A stretch of 64,000 nucleotides of DNA from the NCBI RefSeq assembly GCF_009789575.1, contig NZ_CP046908.1:2645001-2709000 (forward strand), given 5' to 3'. This document shows positions 8,492-18,370 of this stretch, one piece after another. This DNA comes from Stappia indica. Its GTDB lineage: Bacteria > Pseudomonadota > Alphaproteobacteria > Rhizobiales > Stappiaceae. Each line of letters begins with the position of its first letter. Position 1 is the stretch's first letter. The notes below the pieces were generated by a model. That model made no database searches. It saw only the letters and a list, made by a program, of their open reading frames with translations, and had not been told where the DNA came from. The position numbers and the translations under genes were made by a program.

Positions 8492-11014
8492 ATGATGAAC
8501 CTCGCAGAATACCGCCGTACCGCCGCGCGCCTCGCCGACTACCTGCCCTGGGTGGCCCTGGTCGGTCAGGGCGTCGTCTTGAACAAGGATGGCTCTTTCC
8601 AGCGTAGCGCAAAGTTCCGCGGGCCGGATCTCGACTCGGCAGTCGCAGCCGAGCTGGTCGGCGTCGCCGCGCGCCTCAACAATTCCTTCCGCCGCCTCGG
8701 CTCCGGCTGGTGCATTTTCGTCGAGGCGCAGCGGTCCGAGGCTGGCACCTATCCGAACGACGTCTTTCCCGATCCGGCATCCGCGCTGGTCGATGCCGAG
8801 CGCAAGGCCGATTTCGAGGAGGAAGGCAGCCACTTCGTCTCCGACTACTATCTGACCTTCCTCTGGCTTCCACCCGCGGAGGACGCCGCCCGCGCCGAAA
8901 GCTGGCTCTATGAAGGCCGGGAGACCTCCGGCGTCGATCCCTGGGAGCTGGTGCGCGGCTTCGTCGATCGCACCGATCGCGTGCTGGCGCTCCTCGACGG
9001 CTTCATGCCCGAGTGCCGCTGGCTTACCGACGCCGAGACGTTGACCTATCTTCATTCGACCGTCTCGACCAAACGGCACCGCGTCCGTGTGCCAGAGACC
9101 CCGATCTATCTGGACGCGCTGCTCGCCGACGAGGCGCTGACCGGCGGGCTCGAACCGCGCCTCGGCGCCGCGCATCTGCGCATCCTCACAATCACCGGGT
9201 TCCCGAGCGTCACCACGCCCGGCCTGCTCGACGACCTCAACCGGCTGGCTTTCCCCTATCGCTGGTCGACCCGCGCCATTCTGATGGACAAGACGGACGC
9301 GACCAGGCTGCTCACGAAAATCCGCCGCCAGTGGTTTGCGAAGCGCAAGAGCATCGCCGCCATTCTGAAAGAGGTGATGACGAACGAGCAATCGGCGCTC
9401 GTCGACACCGATGCCGCCAACAAGGCTGCCGATGCCGACCTGGCGCTACAGGAACTCGGCGCGGACATCGCCGGCATCGCCTATGTCACCGCGACCGTCA
9501 CGGTCTGGGACGCCGATGCCGCCCGCGCCGAAGAGAAGCTGCGGCTGGTCGAGAAGGTCATCCAGTCCCGCGATTTCAGCGTGATGGTCGAGACGGTCAA
9601 CGCCGTCGACGCCTGGCTCGGCTCCCTGCCGGGCCACGCCTACGCAAATGTGCGTCAGCCTCCGGTCTCGACGCTCAACCTTGCCCACATGGTTCCTTCG
9701 TCCGCCGTGTGGGCGGGGCCGGAACGGGACGAGCACTTCGGCGCACCCCCGCTGCTGTATGGCAGGACCGAAGGCTCCACCCCGTTCCGGTTCTCCCTTC
9801 ATGTCGGTGATGTCGGCCACACCCTAGTCATCGGCCCCACCGGCGCTGGGAAGTCCGTGCTTTTGGCGCTCATGGCCCTGCAATTCCGTCGTTATGAGGG
9901 CGCGCAGGTCTTCGCCTTTGACTATGGCGGGTCCATCAGGGCAACCGCCCTTGCCATGGGCGGTGACTGGCACGATCTCGGTGGACGGCTCACCGAAAAC
10001 GCCGAGATTTCCGTCTCGCTCCAGCCGCTTGCCCGCATCGAGCAGACGCAGGATCGCGCATGGGCCGCAGACTGGATCATAGCGATCCTAGCGCGCGAAG
10101 GCGTATCCGCTACGCCCGAGGCGAAAGAGCATATCTGGACCGCCCTCACGTCGCTGGCGTCGGCTCCCGTCGAGGAACGAACGATCACCGGCCTCTCGGT
10201 GTTGCTCCAGTCCAACGATCTCAAGCTCGCACTCCAACCCTATTGCATCGGCGGTCCCTACGGCCGGCTGCTCGACGCCGAGTCGGAAACCCTGGGCGAA
10301 GCCTCTGTCGTCGCTTTCGAAACCGAAGGGCTGCTGGAGACCGGCGCGGCTCCAGCCGTCCTCGCCTATCTCTTCCACCGGATCGCCGATCGCCTCGACG
10401 GCCGCCCGACCATGATCGTCATCGATGAAGGCTGGCTTGCGCTCGGCGATCCGGCCTTCGCCAAACAATTGGGCGAGTGGCTGGTCACGCTGCGCAAGAA
10501 GAACGCAAGCGTTGTCTTTGCGACCCAATCGCTCGCACAGCTCGAAAAGAGCAGCATCGCGCCGGCGATCATCGAAAGCTGCCCGACGCGGCTGCTTCTG
10601 CCCAACGACCGTGCCGTTGAACCGCAGATCACGGCCATCTACAGGCGCTTCGGGCTGAACGATCGGCAAATCGAGATCCTGGCCCGCGCTATCCCGAAAC
10701 GGGACTATTACTGCCAAAGCCGCAGGGGAAACCGGCTGTTCGAGCTGGGCCTGTCCGAAGTCGGCCTCGCGCTCTGCGCGGCGTCCTCCAAGTCCGACCA
10801 GGCATTGATCGCCGATATCCTCGCCGAGCATGGCCGCGACGGTTTCCTCGCTGCATGGCTCACGGCGCGCGGCGTCGAATGGGCGGCCGATCTCATTCCC
10901 AACCTCACCAACATCACCGCCGCTGCGGAGCCCCTCGCGCCCGGCGCGGTGCTCGCGGCGGCGCTCGACCTCACCGATGCCCTTGAACTCGACCCAGAGG
11001 AGATCATGCCATGA
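8492..11014 (+). CDS. trbE: Conjugal transfer ATPase TrbE (VirB4-like)
   Basis: This 840-residue protein is the large VirB4-family ATPase that drives pilus assembly and DNA translocation. The N-terminal 400 residues form the CagE/TrbE domain. Walker A, GPTGAGKS, lies at about 448-455, and Walker B, TMIVIDEGW, at about 640. The FATQSLAQLEKS segment after Walker B is typical. Its stop overlaps the trbJ start by 4 bases. The length is normal for the family. Confidence 0.95.
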   Translation: MMNLAEYRRTAARLADYLPWVALVGQGVVLNKDGSFQRSAKFRGPDLDSAVAAELVGVAARLNNSFRRLGSGWCIFVEAQRSEAGTYPNDVFPDPASALVDAERKADFEEEGSHFVSDYYLTFLWLPPAEDAARAESWLYEGRETSGVDPWELVRGFVDRTDRVLALLDGFMPECRWLTDAETLTYLHSTVSTKRHRVRVPETPIYLDALLADEALTGGLEPRLGAAHLRILTITGFPSVTTPGLLDDLNRLAFPYRWSTRAILMDKTDATRLLTKIRRQWFAKRKSIAAILKEVMTNEQSALVDTDAANKAADADLALQELGADIAGIAYVTATVTVWDADAARAEEKLRLVEKVIQSRDFSVMVETVNAVDAWLGSLPGHAYANVRQPPVSTLNLAHMVPSSAVWAGPERDEHFGAPPLLYGRTEGSTPFRFSLHVGDVGHTLVIGPTGAGKSVLLALMALQFRRYEGAQVFAFDYGGSIRATALAMGGDWHDLGGRLTENAEISVSLQPLARIEQTQDRAWAADWIIAILAREGVSATPEAKEHIWTALTSLASAPVEERTITGLSVLLQSNDLKLALQPYCIGGPYGRLLDAESETLGEASVVAFETEGLLETGAAPAVLAYLFHRIADRLDGRPTMIVIDEGWLALGDPAFAKQLGEWLVTLRKKNASVVFATQSLAQLEKSSIAPAIIESCPTRLLLPNDRAVEPQITAIYRRFGLNDRQIEILARAIPKRDYYCQSRRGNRLFELGLSEVGLALCAASSKSDQALIADILAEHGRDGFLAAWLTARGVEWAADLIPNLTNITAAAEPLAPGAVLAAALDLTDALELDPEEIMP

Positions 11015-11787
11015 CCCGACACCGCTTTCCCCGTCTCGCCGGCGCTTCATTGCTCGCGCTGTCCCTTGCCGCGCCGATGGCGCTTTCGCCGGTCTTCACC
11101 ACGCCGGCCCACGCCCTCTTCGGCTTCGGCCGGATCGTTTACGACCCGACCAACCATGCCGAGAACCTTCTGACTGCCGCGCGGACGCTGGAGCAGATCA
11201 ACAACCAGATCACGTCGCTCCAGAACGAAGCGCAGATGCTCATCAACCAGGCGAGGAACCTGGCGAGCCTCCCCTTCAGCTCGCTTCAGGCGCTCCAGCA
11301 GAATGTGCAGCGCACCCAGCAGCTTCTCGGAGAGGCGCAGAACATCGCCTTCGACGTTCAGTCGATCGACAGCATGTTCCAGCAAGACTACGGCAAGCTC
11401 TCCCTCTCGGCCACCGACAGCCAGTTGATCGCCGATGCGCGCAGCCGCTGGGAAACCACCGTCGGCGGCTTGCAGGACGCGATGCGTGTCCAGGCCGGGG
11501 TGGTCGGCAACATCGACACCAACCGCTCGCAGATGTCGGCCCTCGTCGGCGAGAGCCAGGGTGCGACCGGCGCGCTTCAGGCGACCCAGGCCGGCAACCA
11601 GCTCCTCGCGCTGCAAAGCCAGCAGCTCTCCGACCTCATTGCCGTGATCTCGGCCAATGGCCGGGCCGACGCCTTGTCCGAGGCTGAACGCGCCACGGCC
11701 GCCGAGCAGGGCCGCATCCAGCGCGAACGCTTCCTGACGCCCGGCTCCGGCTACCAGCCGGGCAATGCAAGCATGTTCAACAACTGA
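11011..11787 (+). CDS. trbJ: Conjugal transfer protein TrbJ (VirB5-like)
   Basis: This 258-residue periplasmic protein has a signal peptide (about 1-34, ending AHA). A long glutamine-rich helical region follows (about 55-125: repeated LEQINNQI and LQALQQN heptads) that should form a coiled coil. VirB5/TrbJ proteins sit at the pilus tip or in the periplasmic channel. The start overlaps trbE by ATGA. Confidence 0.92.
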   Translation: MTRHRFPRLAGASLLALSLAAPMALSPVFTTPAHALFGFGRIVYDPTNHAENLLTAARTLEQINNQITSLQNEAQMLINQARNLASLPFSSLQALQQNVQRTQQLLGEAQNIAFDVQSIDSMFQQDYGKLSLSATDSQLIADARSRWETTVGGLQDAMRVQAGVVGNIDTNRSQMSALVGESQGATGALQATQAGNQLLALQSQQLSDLIAVISANGRADALSEAERATAAEQGRIQRERFLTPGSGYQPGNASMFNN

Positions 11788-11807
11788 CAGGCCGGAAGGG
11801 GGACATC

Positions 11808-12095
11808 ATGGACGGCAAGGTGCTGGCCCGGATCGCGGCCATCATATTCGTCGCCGTCGCCATCACCGCGACAATCATCGAAATGACGCGCGAGGAGACC
11901 GCCGCGCCAGTGCCGGCCGCCCCCGCTATTCAATCGCCAGTCGATCCGTTGCGCACAGAGCAACGCCGCTGCCAGGGGCTTGGCGAAGCCGCCGCCAATG
12001 ATGCCGAGTGTCTGCGCGTCTGGTCGCAGACCCGCGACCGCTTCCTCGGCCGCACACCTGCGCCGGCGACACCCGCTCCCAACGAAAGGCCCTGA
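11808..12095 (+). CDS. trbK: TrbK-like putative entry-exclusion protein
   Basis: This 95-residue protein has a single N-terminal membrane helix (about 7-25), a proline/alanine-rich linker and a short domain with two cysteines (RRCQGLGEAA and DAECLRVW). It matches the alternative TrbK family encoded between trbJ and trbL in Tn4371-like elements. Entry exclusion is known for RP4 TrbK; for this diverged form the function is inferred from position. It starts 20 bases after trbJ. Confidence 0.75.
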   Translation: MDGKVLARIAAIIFVAVAITATIIEMTREETAAPVPAAPAIQSPVDPLRTEQRRCQGLGEAAANDAECLRVWSQTRDRFLGRTPAPATPAPNERP

Positions 12096-12098
12096 GCG

Positions 12099-13457
12099 AT
12101 GGGCGGAACCGGCGTTATCGACAATTTCCTGGGCATCTTCACGAGCTACATCGACTCCGGCTTCGGCCTGCTCGGTGGCGAGGTCGCATTCATCGCCACG
12201 ACATTGATCGTGATCGACGTCACCTTGGCTGCTCTCTTCTGGGCCTGGGGCGCAGATGATGACATCATCGCCCGGCTGGTAAAGAAGACCCTCTTCGTTG
12301 GCGTTTTCGCCTACATCATCTCCAACTGGAATAATCTCGCCAGAATCGTGTTCGAGAGCTTCGCCGGCCTCGGCCTCATGGCCTCCGGCACTGGATTTTC
12401 GACCGCCGATCTCCTGCGGCCGGGCCGCGTCGCCCAGACCGGCCTCGATGCCGGCCGGCCGCTGCTCGAATCCATCTCGGACCTTATGGGCTGGATCGCG
12501 GTCTTCGAGAACCTCGTGCAGATCCTTTGCCTGTTCTTCGCCTGGGCGCTGGTGATCCTCGCCTTCTTCATCCTGGCGATCCAACTCTTCGTCACCCTGA
12601 TCGAGTTCAAGCTCACGACCTTGGCGGGATTCGTCCTCATTCCTTTCGGCCTGTTCGGCAAAACCGCGTTCATGGCCGAGCGCGTGCTGGGCAACGTGAT
12701 CTCCTCCGGCATCAAGGTGCTGGTCCTGGCGGTCATCATCGGCATCGGCTCCACCCTCTTTGGACAATTCACCGCCGGCTTCGGCGGCGCGACGCCAACA
12801 ATCGACGATGCCATGGCAATCGTCCTGGCGGCCCTTTCCCTTCTCGGCCTCGGCATCTTCGGGCCGGGCATCGCAACCGGCCTCGTTTCCGGCGGCCCGC
12901 AGCTCAGTGCCGGTGCTGCGGTCGGAACCGGCCTCGCTGTCGGCGGCGCTGCCGTCGCGGCGGGTGGCGCCACCATGTTGGCCGCGCGCGGTGGAGCCGC
13001 CGCTCTTTCCGGTGGTGCGGCACTGGCGCGTGGCGGCGCAACGGCCGCCGGCGCAGCATCCTCTGCCTATACACTCTCCTCGATGGGCGATACCGGCGCG
13101 GCCAGCGTTGCGGCCGGTATCGGCGGTGTTGCGCGTGCCGGTGTAACCGCCGCCGTCTCTCCCCTGAAACGCGCGGCTTCCCGAGCCGCTGACAGCCTCA
13201 AATCCAGCCATGACGCCGGTGTTAAGGCGGGGTTCGAGCACACCGGTGGCAGTTCTTCCATGGGAACCATCGGTGGTGGCATCTCGTCGAGCCCGGCGAG
13301 CACTCCGTCTTCCGATGGAGCGCCAGCCTGGGCGCAACGCATGCGCCGCAGCCAGGCTCTGAGTCACGGCGCCTCGGCCGCCGCCCATGCCGTCCGATCC
13401 GGTGACAGTCACGGCGGCGGCGCCTCCATCAGCCTTTCCGAAAGCGACCGCACATGA
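12099..13457 (+). CDS. trbL: Conjugal transfer membrane protein TrbL (VirB6-like)
   Basis: This 452-residue polytopic inner-membrane protein has at least five hydrophobic helices between about 25 and 270. A long Gly/Ala region and a Ser/Gly-rich, probably disordered, C-terminal tail follow. This is the typical VirB6/TrbL architecture; it forms part of the inner-membrane channel. It starts 3 bases after trbK, and its stop overlaps the trbF start. Confidence 0.93.
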   Translation: MGGTGVIDNFLGIFTSYIDSGFGLLGGEVAFIATTLIVIDVTLAALFWAWGADDDIIARLVKKTLFVGVFAYIISNWNNLARIVFESFAGLGLMASGTGFSTADLLRPGRVAQTGLDAGRPLLESISDLMGWIAVFENLVQILCLFFAWALVILAFFILAIQLFVTLIEFKLTTLAGFVLIPFGLFGKTAFMAERVLGNVISSGIKVLVLAVIIGIGSTLFGQFTAGFGGATPTIDDAMAIVLAALSLLGLGIFGPGIATGLVSGGPQLSAGAAVGTGLAVGGAAVAAGGATMLAARGGAAALSGGAALARGGATAAGAASSAYTLSSMGDTGAASVAAGIGGVARAGVTAAVSPLKRAASRAADSLKSSHDAGVKAGFEHTGGSSSMGTIGGGISSSPASTPSSDGAPAWAQRMRRSQALSHGASAAAHAVRSGDSHGGGASISLSESDRT

Positions 13458-14143
13458 ACATCTTCAAACGCCCCACCACCCATTTCGGCAAGACGCCGGA
13501 ACCCGTCACGCCCTATCAGAAGGCAGCCCAAATCTGGGATGAGCGCATTGGCTCGGCGCGCGTGCAGGCCCGCAACTGGCGCTTCATGGCCTTTGGCTGC
13601 CTGATATTGTCGGCCGGCTTCGCCTCGGCGCTTGTCTGGCAATCGGCCCGAGGCACCGTCGTTCCATGGGTGGTCGAAATCGACCGCCACGGGGAAGCCC
13701 GAACCGTCGAGTCCGCCGTCGCGGACTACCGGCCCACCGACCCGCAGGTCGCCTGGCACCTCGCCCGCTTCATCGAACAGGTGCGTGGCCTGCCATCGGA
13801 CCCCATCGTTCTGCGCCAGGCATGGCTGCGGGCCTACGAGTTCACCACCGACCGAGGCGCCGTCGCACTGAACGAATATGCCAGGTCGAACGATCCGTTC
13901 ACCCGCGTCGGCCGCGAACAGGTTTCGGTCGAGGTCTCCAGCGTCATTCGCGCCTCGCCGGACAGCTTCCGGGTCGCCTGGACCGAACAGCGCTACGAGA
14001 ACGGCCAGCTCTCCCGCACGGAGCGCTGGACAGCGATCCTCACCATCGTCCTCCAGCAGCCCCGCACCGCTGAGCGCCTGCGCGCCAATCCCCTCGGAAT
14101 CTACGTCAACGCGGTCTCATGGTCGCGGGAGATGACTCAATGA
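13454..14143 (+). CDS. trbF: Conjugal transfer protein TrbF (VirB8-like)
   Basis: This 229-residue bitopic inner-membrane protein has a cytoplasmic N-terminus with the motif NPYQKAAQIWDERIGSA-like (here PYQKAAQIWDERIGSA, about 18-33), one membrane helix (about 46-62) and a periplasmic VirB8 domain. VirB8/TrbF nucleates the secretion channel. It overlaps trbL and trbG by 4 bases on each side. Confidence 0.94.
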   Translation: MNIFKRPTTHFGKTPEPVTPYQKAAQIWDERIGSARVQARNWRFMAFGCLILSAGFASALVWQSARGTVVPWVVEIDRHGEARTVESAVADYRPTDPQVAWHLARFIEQVRGLPSDPIVLRQAWLRAYEFTTDRGAVALNEYARSNDPFTRVGREQVSVEVSSVIRASPDSFRVAWTEQRYENGQLSRTERWTAILTIVLQQPRTAERLRANPLGIYVNAVSWSREMTQ

Positions 14144-15165
14144 CCAGAAATTCAGCAAGGGCCGGACATCCGGCTTTCCGTAAACCCGCAATGGCGGCTT
14201 GCCTGCTTGCAGCAACAGCGCTCGCCGGATGCGCGACCAATCGGACCCCGCAGTTCAGCTACGACGATAACGTGCCCCCATTGCCCGTGGTGCGAACCTC
14301 GGCGACCAACGACACCCCAAGGCCGCTCCACACGCCTCCGGCCTGGACGGTCGCGCGCGGCGGAGCAGCAGCGAGCACACCAACAGGACAGGTCGGCAAC
14401 GCCAATGCGGCCGCGCGCGTCGAGCCGCGCCGGGAGGGCTATTACAATGCCATCCAGATCTACCCCTGGAGCGAAGGCGCGCTGTTTCAGGTCTATGCCG
14501 CTGTCGGACAAATCACGACGATCGCGCTCGAACCCGGCGAAAGCCTGACCGGCGCGGGGCCGATCGCGGCGGGGGACACGACCCGCTGGATTATCGGCGA
14601 TACCGAGAGCGGTTCGGGAACGACGCGGCGCGTCCATGTGTTGGTCAAGCCGACCCGTGCCGACATCTCGACCAATCTCGTCATCACCACCGACCGCCGC
14701 ACCTATCTGATCGAATTGCGGGCCAGCGACGAGACGTGGATGCCTGCGGTCGCATGGGCCTATCCCACGCCGCCTGCGACCCAGCGCGTGACCGCGCCGG
14801 CCGCTCCGATCATTCCGGCCGAGGCTGCGCGAAACTACCGCTACGGCCTCTCCGGCGACAACCCACCATGGCGGCCGATCACTGTCTTCGACGATGGCCG
14901 CCGTGTCTATGTCGTGTTCCCCCGCGGCATCATCCAGGGCGAGATGCCGCCCCTGTTCGTCATCGGCTCGGACGGCGAGCCCGAGATCGTCAATAGCCGC
15001 ATCTATCAGAACGTTCTCATTGTCGATCGCCTCTTCGGCGCGGCCGAGCTGCGGCTGGGCTCCGGCAACCGGCAACAGACCGTCAGAATCGTGCGGGTGC
15101 AGCCCGGCCAGACCGCGGCCGCGACCAGCGGACAAACCACGGCAACGGGAGGAGCGCCGTCATGA
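14140..15165 (+). CDS. trbG: Conjugal transfer lipoprotein TrbG (VirB9-like)
   Basis: This 341-residue protein starts at ATG 14140, overlapping the trbF stop; the ATG-like start 21 bases upstream is inside trbF and was rejected. Its signal sequence ends in the lipobox LAGC, with the lipidated cysteine at residue 31. The VirB9/TrbG domain covers about residues 100-310. Together with TrbI it would build the outer-membrane core complex. A separate VirB7-type gene is absent, and the lipid anchor on TrbG itself may compensate. Confidence 0.92.
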   Translation: MTRNSARAGHPAFRKPAMAACLLAATALAGCATNRTPQFSYDDNVPPLPVVRTSATNDTPRPLHTPPAWTVARGGAAASTPTGQVGNANAAARVEPRREGYYNAIQIYPWSEGALFQVYAAVGQITTIALEPGESLTGAGPIAAGDTTRWIIGDTESGSGTTRRVHVLVKPTRADISTNLVITTDRRTYLIELRASDETWMPAVAWAYPTPPATQRVTAPAAPIIPAEAARNYRYGLSGDNPPWRPITVFDDGRRVYVVFPRGIIQGEMPPLFVIGSDGEPEIVNSRIYQNVLIVDRLFGAAELRLGSGNRQQTVRIVRVQPGQTAAATSGQTTATGGAPS

Positions 15166-16337
15166 GTGAGACCGAAGGCCGGAAGGAGGACGGGATGGAG
15201 CTGGCCGGAGCGGTCGACGACAAGGCGGGCTCCATGCGCCTGCGCGCCGAAGCGCCGCGCGTCACCCGCATCTCGCGCAAGGTTCTGCTCGGCGCCGGCC
15301 TGGTCGCCGGTATCGGCATCGGCGGCGCACTGATCTATGCGCTTCAGGGCGTCGATCGCGGTGGCCAGCCCGAGGAGCTGATCTCGACCGATCGCCGCCA
15401 GACCGCAGATGGCTTGCAGGGGCTTCCCGGCAGCTATGGCGACGTGCCGGCCCTCGGCCCGCCGCTGCCGGGTGACCTCGGTGGGCCAGTGTTGCGGGCG
15501 CGCGAGGAAGGCCAGCCTATTCCCGCGACCCCGATGCCGGTTCCCGCGGCCGATCCCGAGGAGCAGCGCCGCCTTGCATATCTGGAAGCGGCCCGCACCA
15601 GCGAAATATTCTTCCAGATCAGGGCCGGCCAGAACACTGTTTCGCCCTCGATCCCGGCCGTTCCGGGCATGTCCGGCCTGACGGGTGCCGGAACGCAGGA
15701 CAGGCACCTTGCCTTCCTCAATGCCGAAGTGGATCGGCGCACCGTGGCGACGAATCGTGTCATGGCGCCAGCGTCGCCCTACATCCTTCAGGCCGGCGCG
15801 GTAGTCCCTGCCGCGCTGATCACCGGCATCCGTTCCGACCTGCCAGGACAAATCACGGCCCAGGTGACGCAGAATGTCTATGACTCCCCGACTGGCGCGC
15901 TGCTCCTCATTCCGCAGGGCACCCGCATCATCGGTGAGTACGACGCCGGCGTGACCTTCGGCCAGCGCAGGGTGTTGCTGGTGTGGAACCGGCTGATCTT
16001 CCCGAACGGCCGCTCGATCGTGCTGGAACGCCAGCCGGGCGCTGACGTCTCCGGCTATGCTGGCCTCGAAGATGGGATAGACTATCAGTGGTGGGATCTG
16101 ATGAAGGCCGCCGGCCTCTCAACGCTCCTCGCGGTCGGCGCGGAGCTTGCAACCAGCGAAGAGGATCGCCTGATCCGCGCTATCCGCGACGGCGCGCAGG
16201 ACACCATCAACCAGGCCGGTCAGCAGATCGTCCAGCGCCAGTTACAGGTCGAGCCGACACTGACCATCCGGCCCGGATACCCGCTGCGGGTGATTATCGC
16301 CCGCGATCTGGTCCTCGAACCCTATGGAGCGCATTGA
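15162..16337 (+). CDS. trbI: Conjugal transfer protein TrbI (VirB10-like)
   Basis: This 391-residue protein has a short cytoplasmic N-terminus, one membrane helix (about 44-66: LLGAGLVAGIGIGGALIYAL), a proline-rich periplasmic stretch and a C-terminal VirB10 beta-barrel domain (about 195-390) with QGTRIIGEYDAGV. VirB10 proteins span both membranes and gate the channel. The start overlaps trbG, and the stop overlaps the DUF2274 gene. Confidence 0.95.
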   Translation: MSETEGRKEDGMELAGAVDDKAGSMRLRAEAPRVTRISRKVLLGAGLVAGIGIGGALIYALQGVDRGGQPEELISTDRRQTADGLQGLPGSYGDVPALGPPLPGDLGGPVLRAREEGQPIPATPMPVPAADPEEQRRLAYLEAARTSEIFFQIRAGQNTVSPSIPAVPGMSGLTGAGTQDRHLAFLNAEVDRRTVATNRVMAPASPYILQAGAVVPAALITGIRSDLPGQITAQVTQNVYDSPTGALLLIPQGTRIIGEYDAGVTFGQRRVLLVWNRLIFPNGRSIVLERQPGADVSGYAGLEDGIDYQWWDLMKAAGLSTLLAVGAELATSEEDRLIRAIRDGAQDTINQAGQQIVQRQLQVEPTLTIRPGYPLRVIIARDLVLEPYGAH

Positions 16338-16624
16338 TGAGCAATCTCAAACTCGGTCCATTGCCCAGACTCGGCGTGGTGCGCATCACCGTCTCGCTGC
16401 CGGAGCCACTGAAGGAGGAACTCGACCTCTACGCCGCCGAATATGGCCGGCTCTATGGCGAGGTCGATACCGCAACCCTGATCCCCCACATGCTCGAATC
16501 CTTCCTGCGGTCGGATCGCGGCTGGCGGAGCCGCAAGGCCAGGGCTGTTGGTAAATCACGACCCACGACCGGAGGCCAGCCTGGCGCGGTCGGCCGGACG
16601 AATCCGGCCGACACCGATCATTGA
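16337..16624 (+). CDS. DUF2274 family protein
   Basis: This 95-residue soluble protein of DUF2274 (LPRLGVVRITVSLPEPLKEEL, then LYAAEYGRLYG) regularly ends the trb operon of Tn4371-like elements. The first 60 residues look like a small DNA-binding or ribbon-helix-helix fold, and the tail is polar. The start overlaps the trbI stop (TGATG), and the stop lies 7 bases inside the convergent lysR gene. Function unknown. Confidence 0.88.
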   Translation: MSNLKLGPLPRLGVVRITVSLPEPLKEELDLYAAEYGRLYGEVDTATLIPHMLESFLRSDRGWRSRKARAVGKSRPTTGGQPGAVGRTNPADTDH

Positions 16625-17586
16625 GCACGCCGGCCTTGCTGCTTGACGGCCAGTTCCCGCGCGAAGCTCAGGAAGCGCCGCAGGGCCGGATTGTCGCTTG
16701 AGGGTGACCAGACGGCGCTGAACGGCACGATGTCCTCGTTCGCGGTCAACGGACGCAGGGTCAGATCAGCATGGGACATGCTGGTCCAGCCCTGGGAAAC
16801 CAGCGTGATGCCCTCGCCAATGGCGACCATGTGCATCAGCGTCTCGACCGTGACCTGACGATAGCTCACATCAGGATAGGTGCTGTAATCGGCGATGCGG
16901 CGCACGATATAGTCATGGACCTCCGGACCGGGCTCCATACTCGAGACGATGAACTGCTCCTGCCGCAGTTGCGGCCAGTCCACGGCATTGCTGTCCGCGA
17001 GCGGATGCTCGGCGCTCATGGCCACATGGACCCGCTCGCGCCAGAACTCCTCGACATCACAACCGGCAAGCGGCGCGTTGCCGGTAAAGAACGCGACATC
17101 CAGCTGCCGCGCACGGATCGCGCGCAGATGATCCTGTCGCCCGCCATCGAATATAACGAGCCTGACACCCGGATAGCTTTGACGATAGGTCGCGATCAGT
17201 TCGCGAAGGAATCCGCCACCAAGTGTGGTGATAATCCCGACTTTGACCGTGCCCTCTTCGACCCTGCCTGCGGCGCCGGCGCGTTGCAGGACGGCCTCCG
17301 CCATCTGAAGAACAGGAATGATGTCATCGAGCAGTTGGCTGCCGGCATCGGTGAGGCGCACCCCGGAGGTGGAGCGCTCAAACAGGGAGATGCCGATAGC
17401 ATCCTCGAAATTGCGTACCTGACGGCTGACGCTGGACACTTTCATTCCAAGGGCGCCGGCGGCACCGGAAAAACTCATCTGCTCGGCAGCGGCGAGGACA
17501 TAGCGCAACGCCCTCATATCAAATGGAAGTCCGTCCGAAGGCCAACGTACAGGCCGCTCCCAACGTGGCGCGTTCGATTTCTCCAT
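16618..17586 (-). CDS. LysR-family transcriptional regulator at the end of the transfer module
   Basis: This is a 322-residue LysR-type regulator. The N-terminal winged helix (about 24-82) reads MRALRYVLAAAEQMSFSGAA, then SSVSRQVRNFEDAIGISLFE; a substrate-binding domain follows. I place the start at ATG 17586 (MEKSN), 12 bases after GGGAGG; translation could also begin nearer MRALRY. A LysR gene called traR occupies this place in Tn4371-like elements, so it may control transfer, but it also lies directly downstream of tlpA on the same strand and could serve the copper cluster. The target is unknown. Confidence 0.85.
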   Translation of the reverse strand: MEKSNAPRWERPVRWPSDGLPFDMRALRYVLAAAEQMSFSGAAGALGMKVSSVSRQVRNFEDAIGISLFERSTSGVRLTDAGSQLLDDIIPVLQMAEAVLQRAGAAGRVEEGTVKVGIITTLGGGFLRELIATYRQSYPGVRLVIFDGGRQDHLRAIRARQLDVAFFTGNAPLAGCDVEEFWRERVHVAMSAEHPLADSNAVDWPQLRQEQFIVSSMEPGPEVHDYIVRRIADYSTYPDVSYRQVTVETLMHMVAIGEGITLVSQGWTSMSHADLTLRPLTANEDIVPFSAVWSPSSDNPALRRFLSFARELAVKQQGRRAQ

Positions 17587-17627
17587 CGCCGGGCATCCTC
17601 CCTCGTGTCCCTCTCCCTTCGTTCGCG

Positions 17628-18314
17628 CTAGGTTTCCTCGTTGGCCGCTCCCATCGCAGTCCTTATAAATGAGACAGCATCCTCGCTCGCCCATTCGGCC
17701 GGACCGTTCATATGGGCGAGTAGACACCCGTCTCCATTGACCAACAACGTAACCGGCAGGCCCAGCGCCAAGCCCTGTTTCTTAAGGCCGTTGAAGAGGG
17801 ACAGTGTCTGTTCGCTATAGTATCTAAGATTGTCGATCCCGATTTCCTTGAGAAAAGCTAGCGGTTTGTCATTTCCGCCGGTATCGAGGTTTACGGCAAT
17901 AACCTCGAATTTTTCGCCTCCCACTTCATTTTGAAGTGCGTCGAGCGCCGGCATCTCCTCACGACAGGGAGCGCACCATGTCGCCCAGAGATTAATCAGC
18001 AGCGTTTTTCCCTCGAAGTCGCCGACGCTTACTGGTGATCCGTCCGGCCCACTGAATGTCATTCCACGCATAGATCGCGGCTTTTCTGTCGTAAGCATTG
18101 CCGCGACCGCGCCCTTTGAAGCACTCCTTATCGCCGTCAACTGATCTGGCGAAACTGAGCAACTATCCGATACCGCCGCTTCAGCGACGCTCTTTTGCCT
18201 CTCATCGGAAAAACCGCCTGATACAAAAATGCCACCCAGTCCGGCCAACATTCCAGCAACCATAGCTAAAACTATCCAGACACCGGTAGACGGCCCGGCG
18301 TTGTCTTTTGCCAT
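17628..18314 (-). CDS. tlpA: TlpA-like periplasmic thiol-disulfide reductase
   Basis: This 228-residue protein has an N-terminal membrane anchor (about 10-33) and a periplasmic thioredoxin fold with WATWCAPC (Cys114 and Cys117) at 110-117. Rhizobial TlpA reduces SCO-type chaperones and the CuA site of cytochrome oxidase. I chose ATG 18314 because GGGAGG stands 10 bases before it; the ATG 7 codons earlier has no ribosome-binding site. SCO and PCuAC genes lie directly upstream in the same direction, which matches the known copper-insertion pathway. Confidence 0.88.
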   Translation of the reverse strand: MAKDNAGPSTGVWIVLAMVAGMLAGLGGIFVSGGFSDERQKSVAEAAVSDSCSVSPDQLTAIRSASKGAVAAMLTTEKPRSMRGMTFSGPDGSPVSVGDFEGKTLLINLWATWCAPCREEMPALDALQNEVGGEKFEVIAVNLDTGGNDKPLAFLKEIGIDNLRYYSEQTLSLFNGLKKQGLALGLPVTLLVNGDGCLLAHMNGPAEWASEDAVSFIRTAMGAANEET

Positions 18315-18370
18315 CTGTAGCAACCTCCCGGTCATTGATTCGCCATTACGCCACGAGCGCTGATCAGTAT

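Noticed and set aside
11751-13412. 553-residue minus-strand open frame
   Set aside because: It is the antisense shadow of trbK and trbL, whose composition leaves the opposite frame open. The low-complexity product has no recognisable domain.
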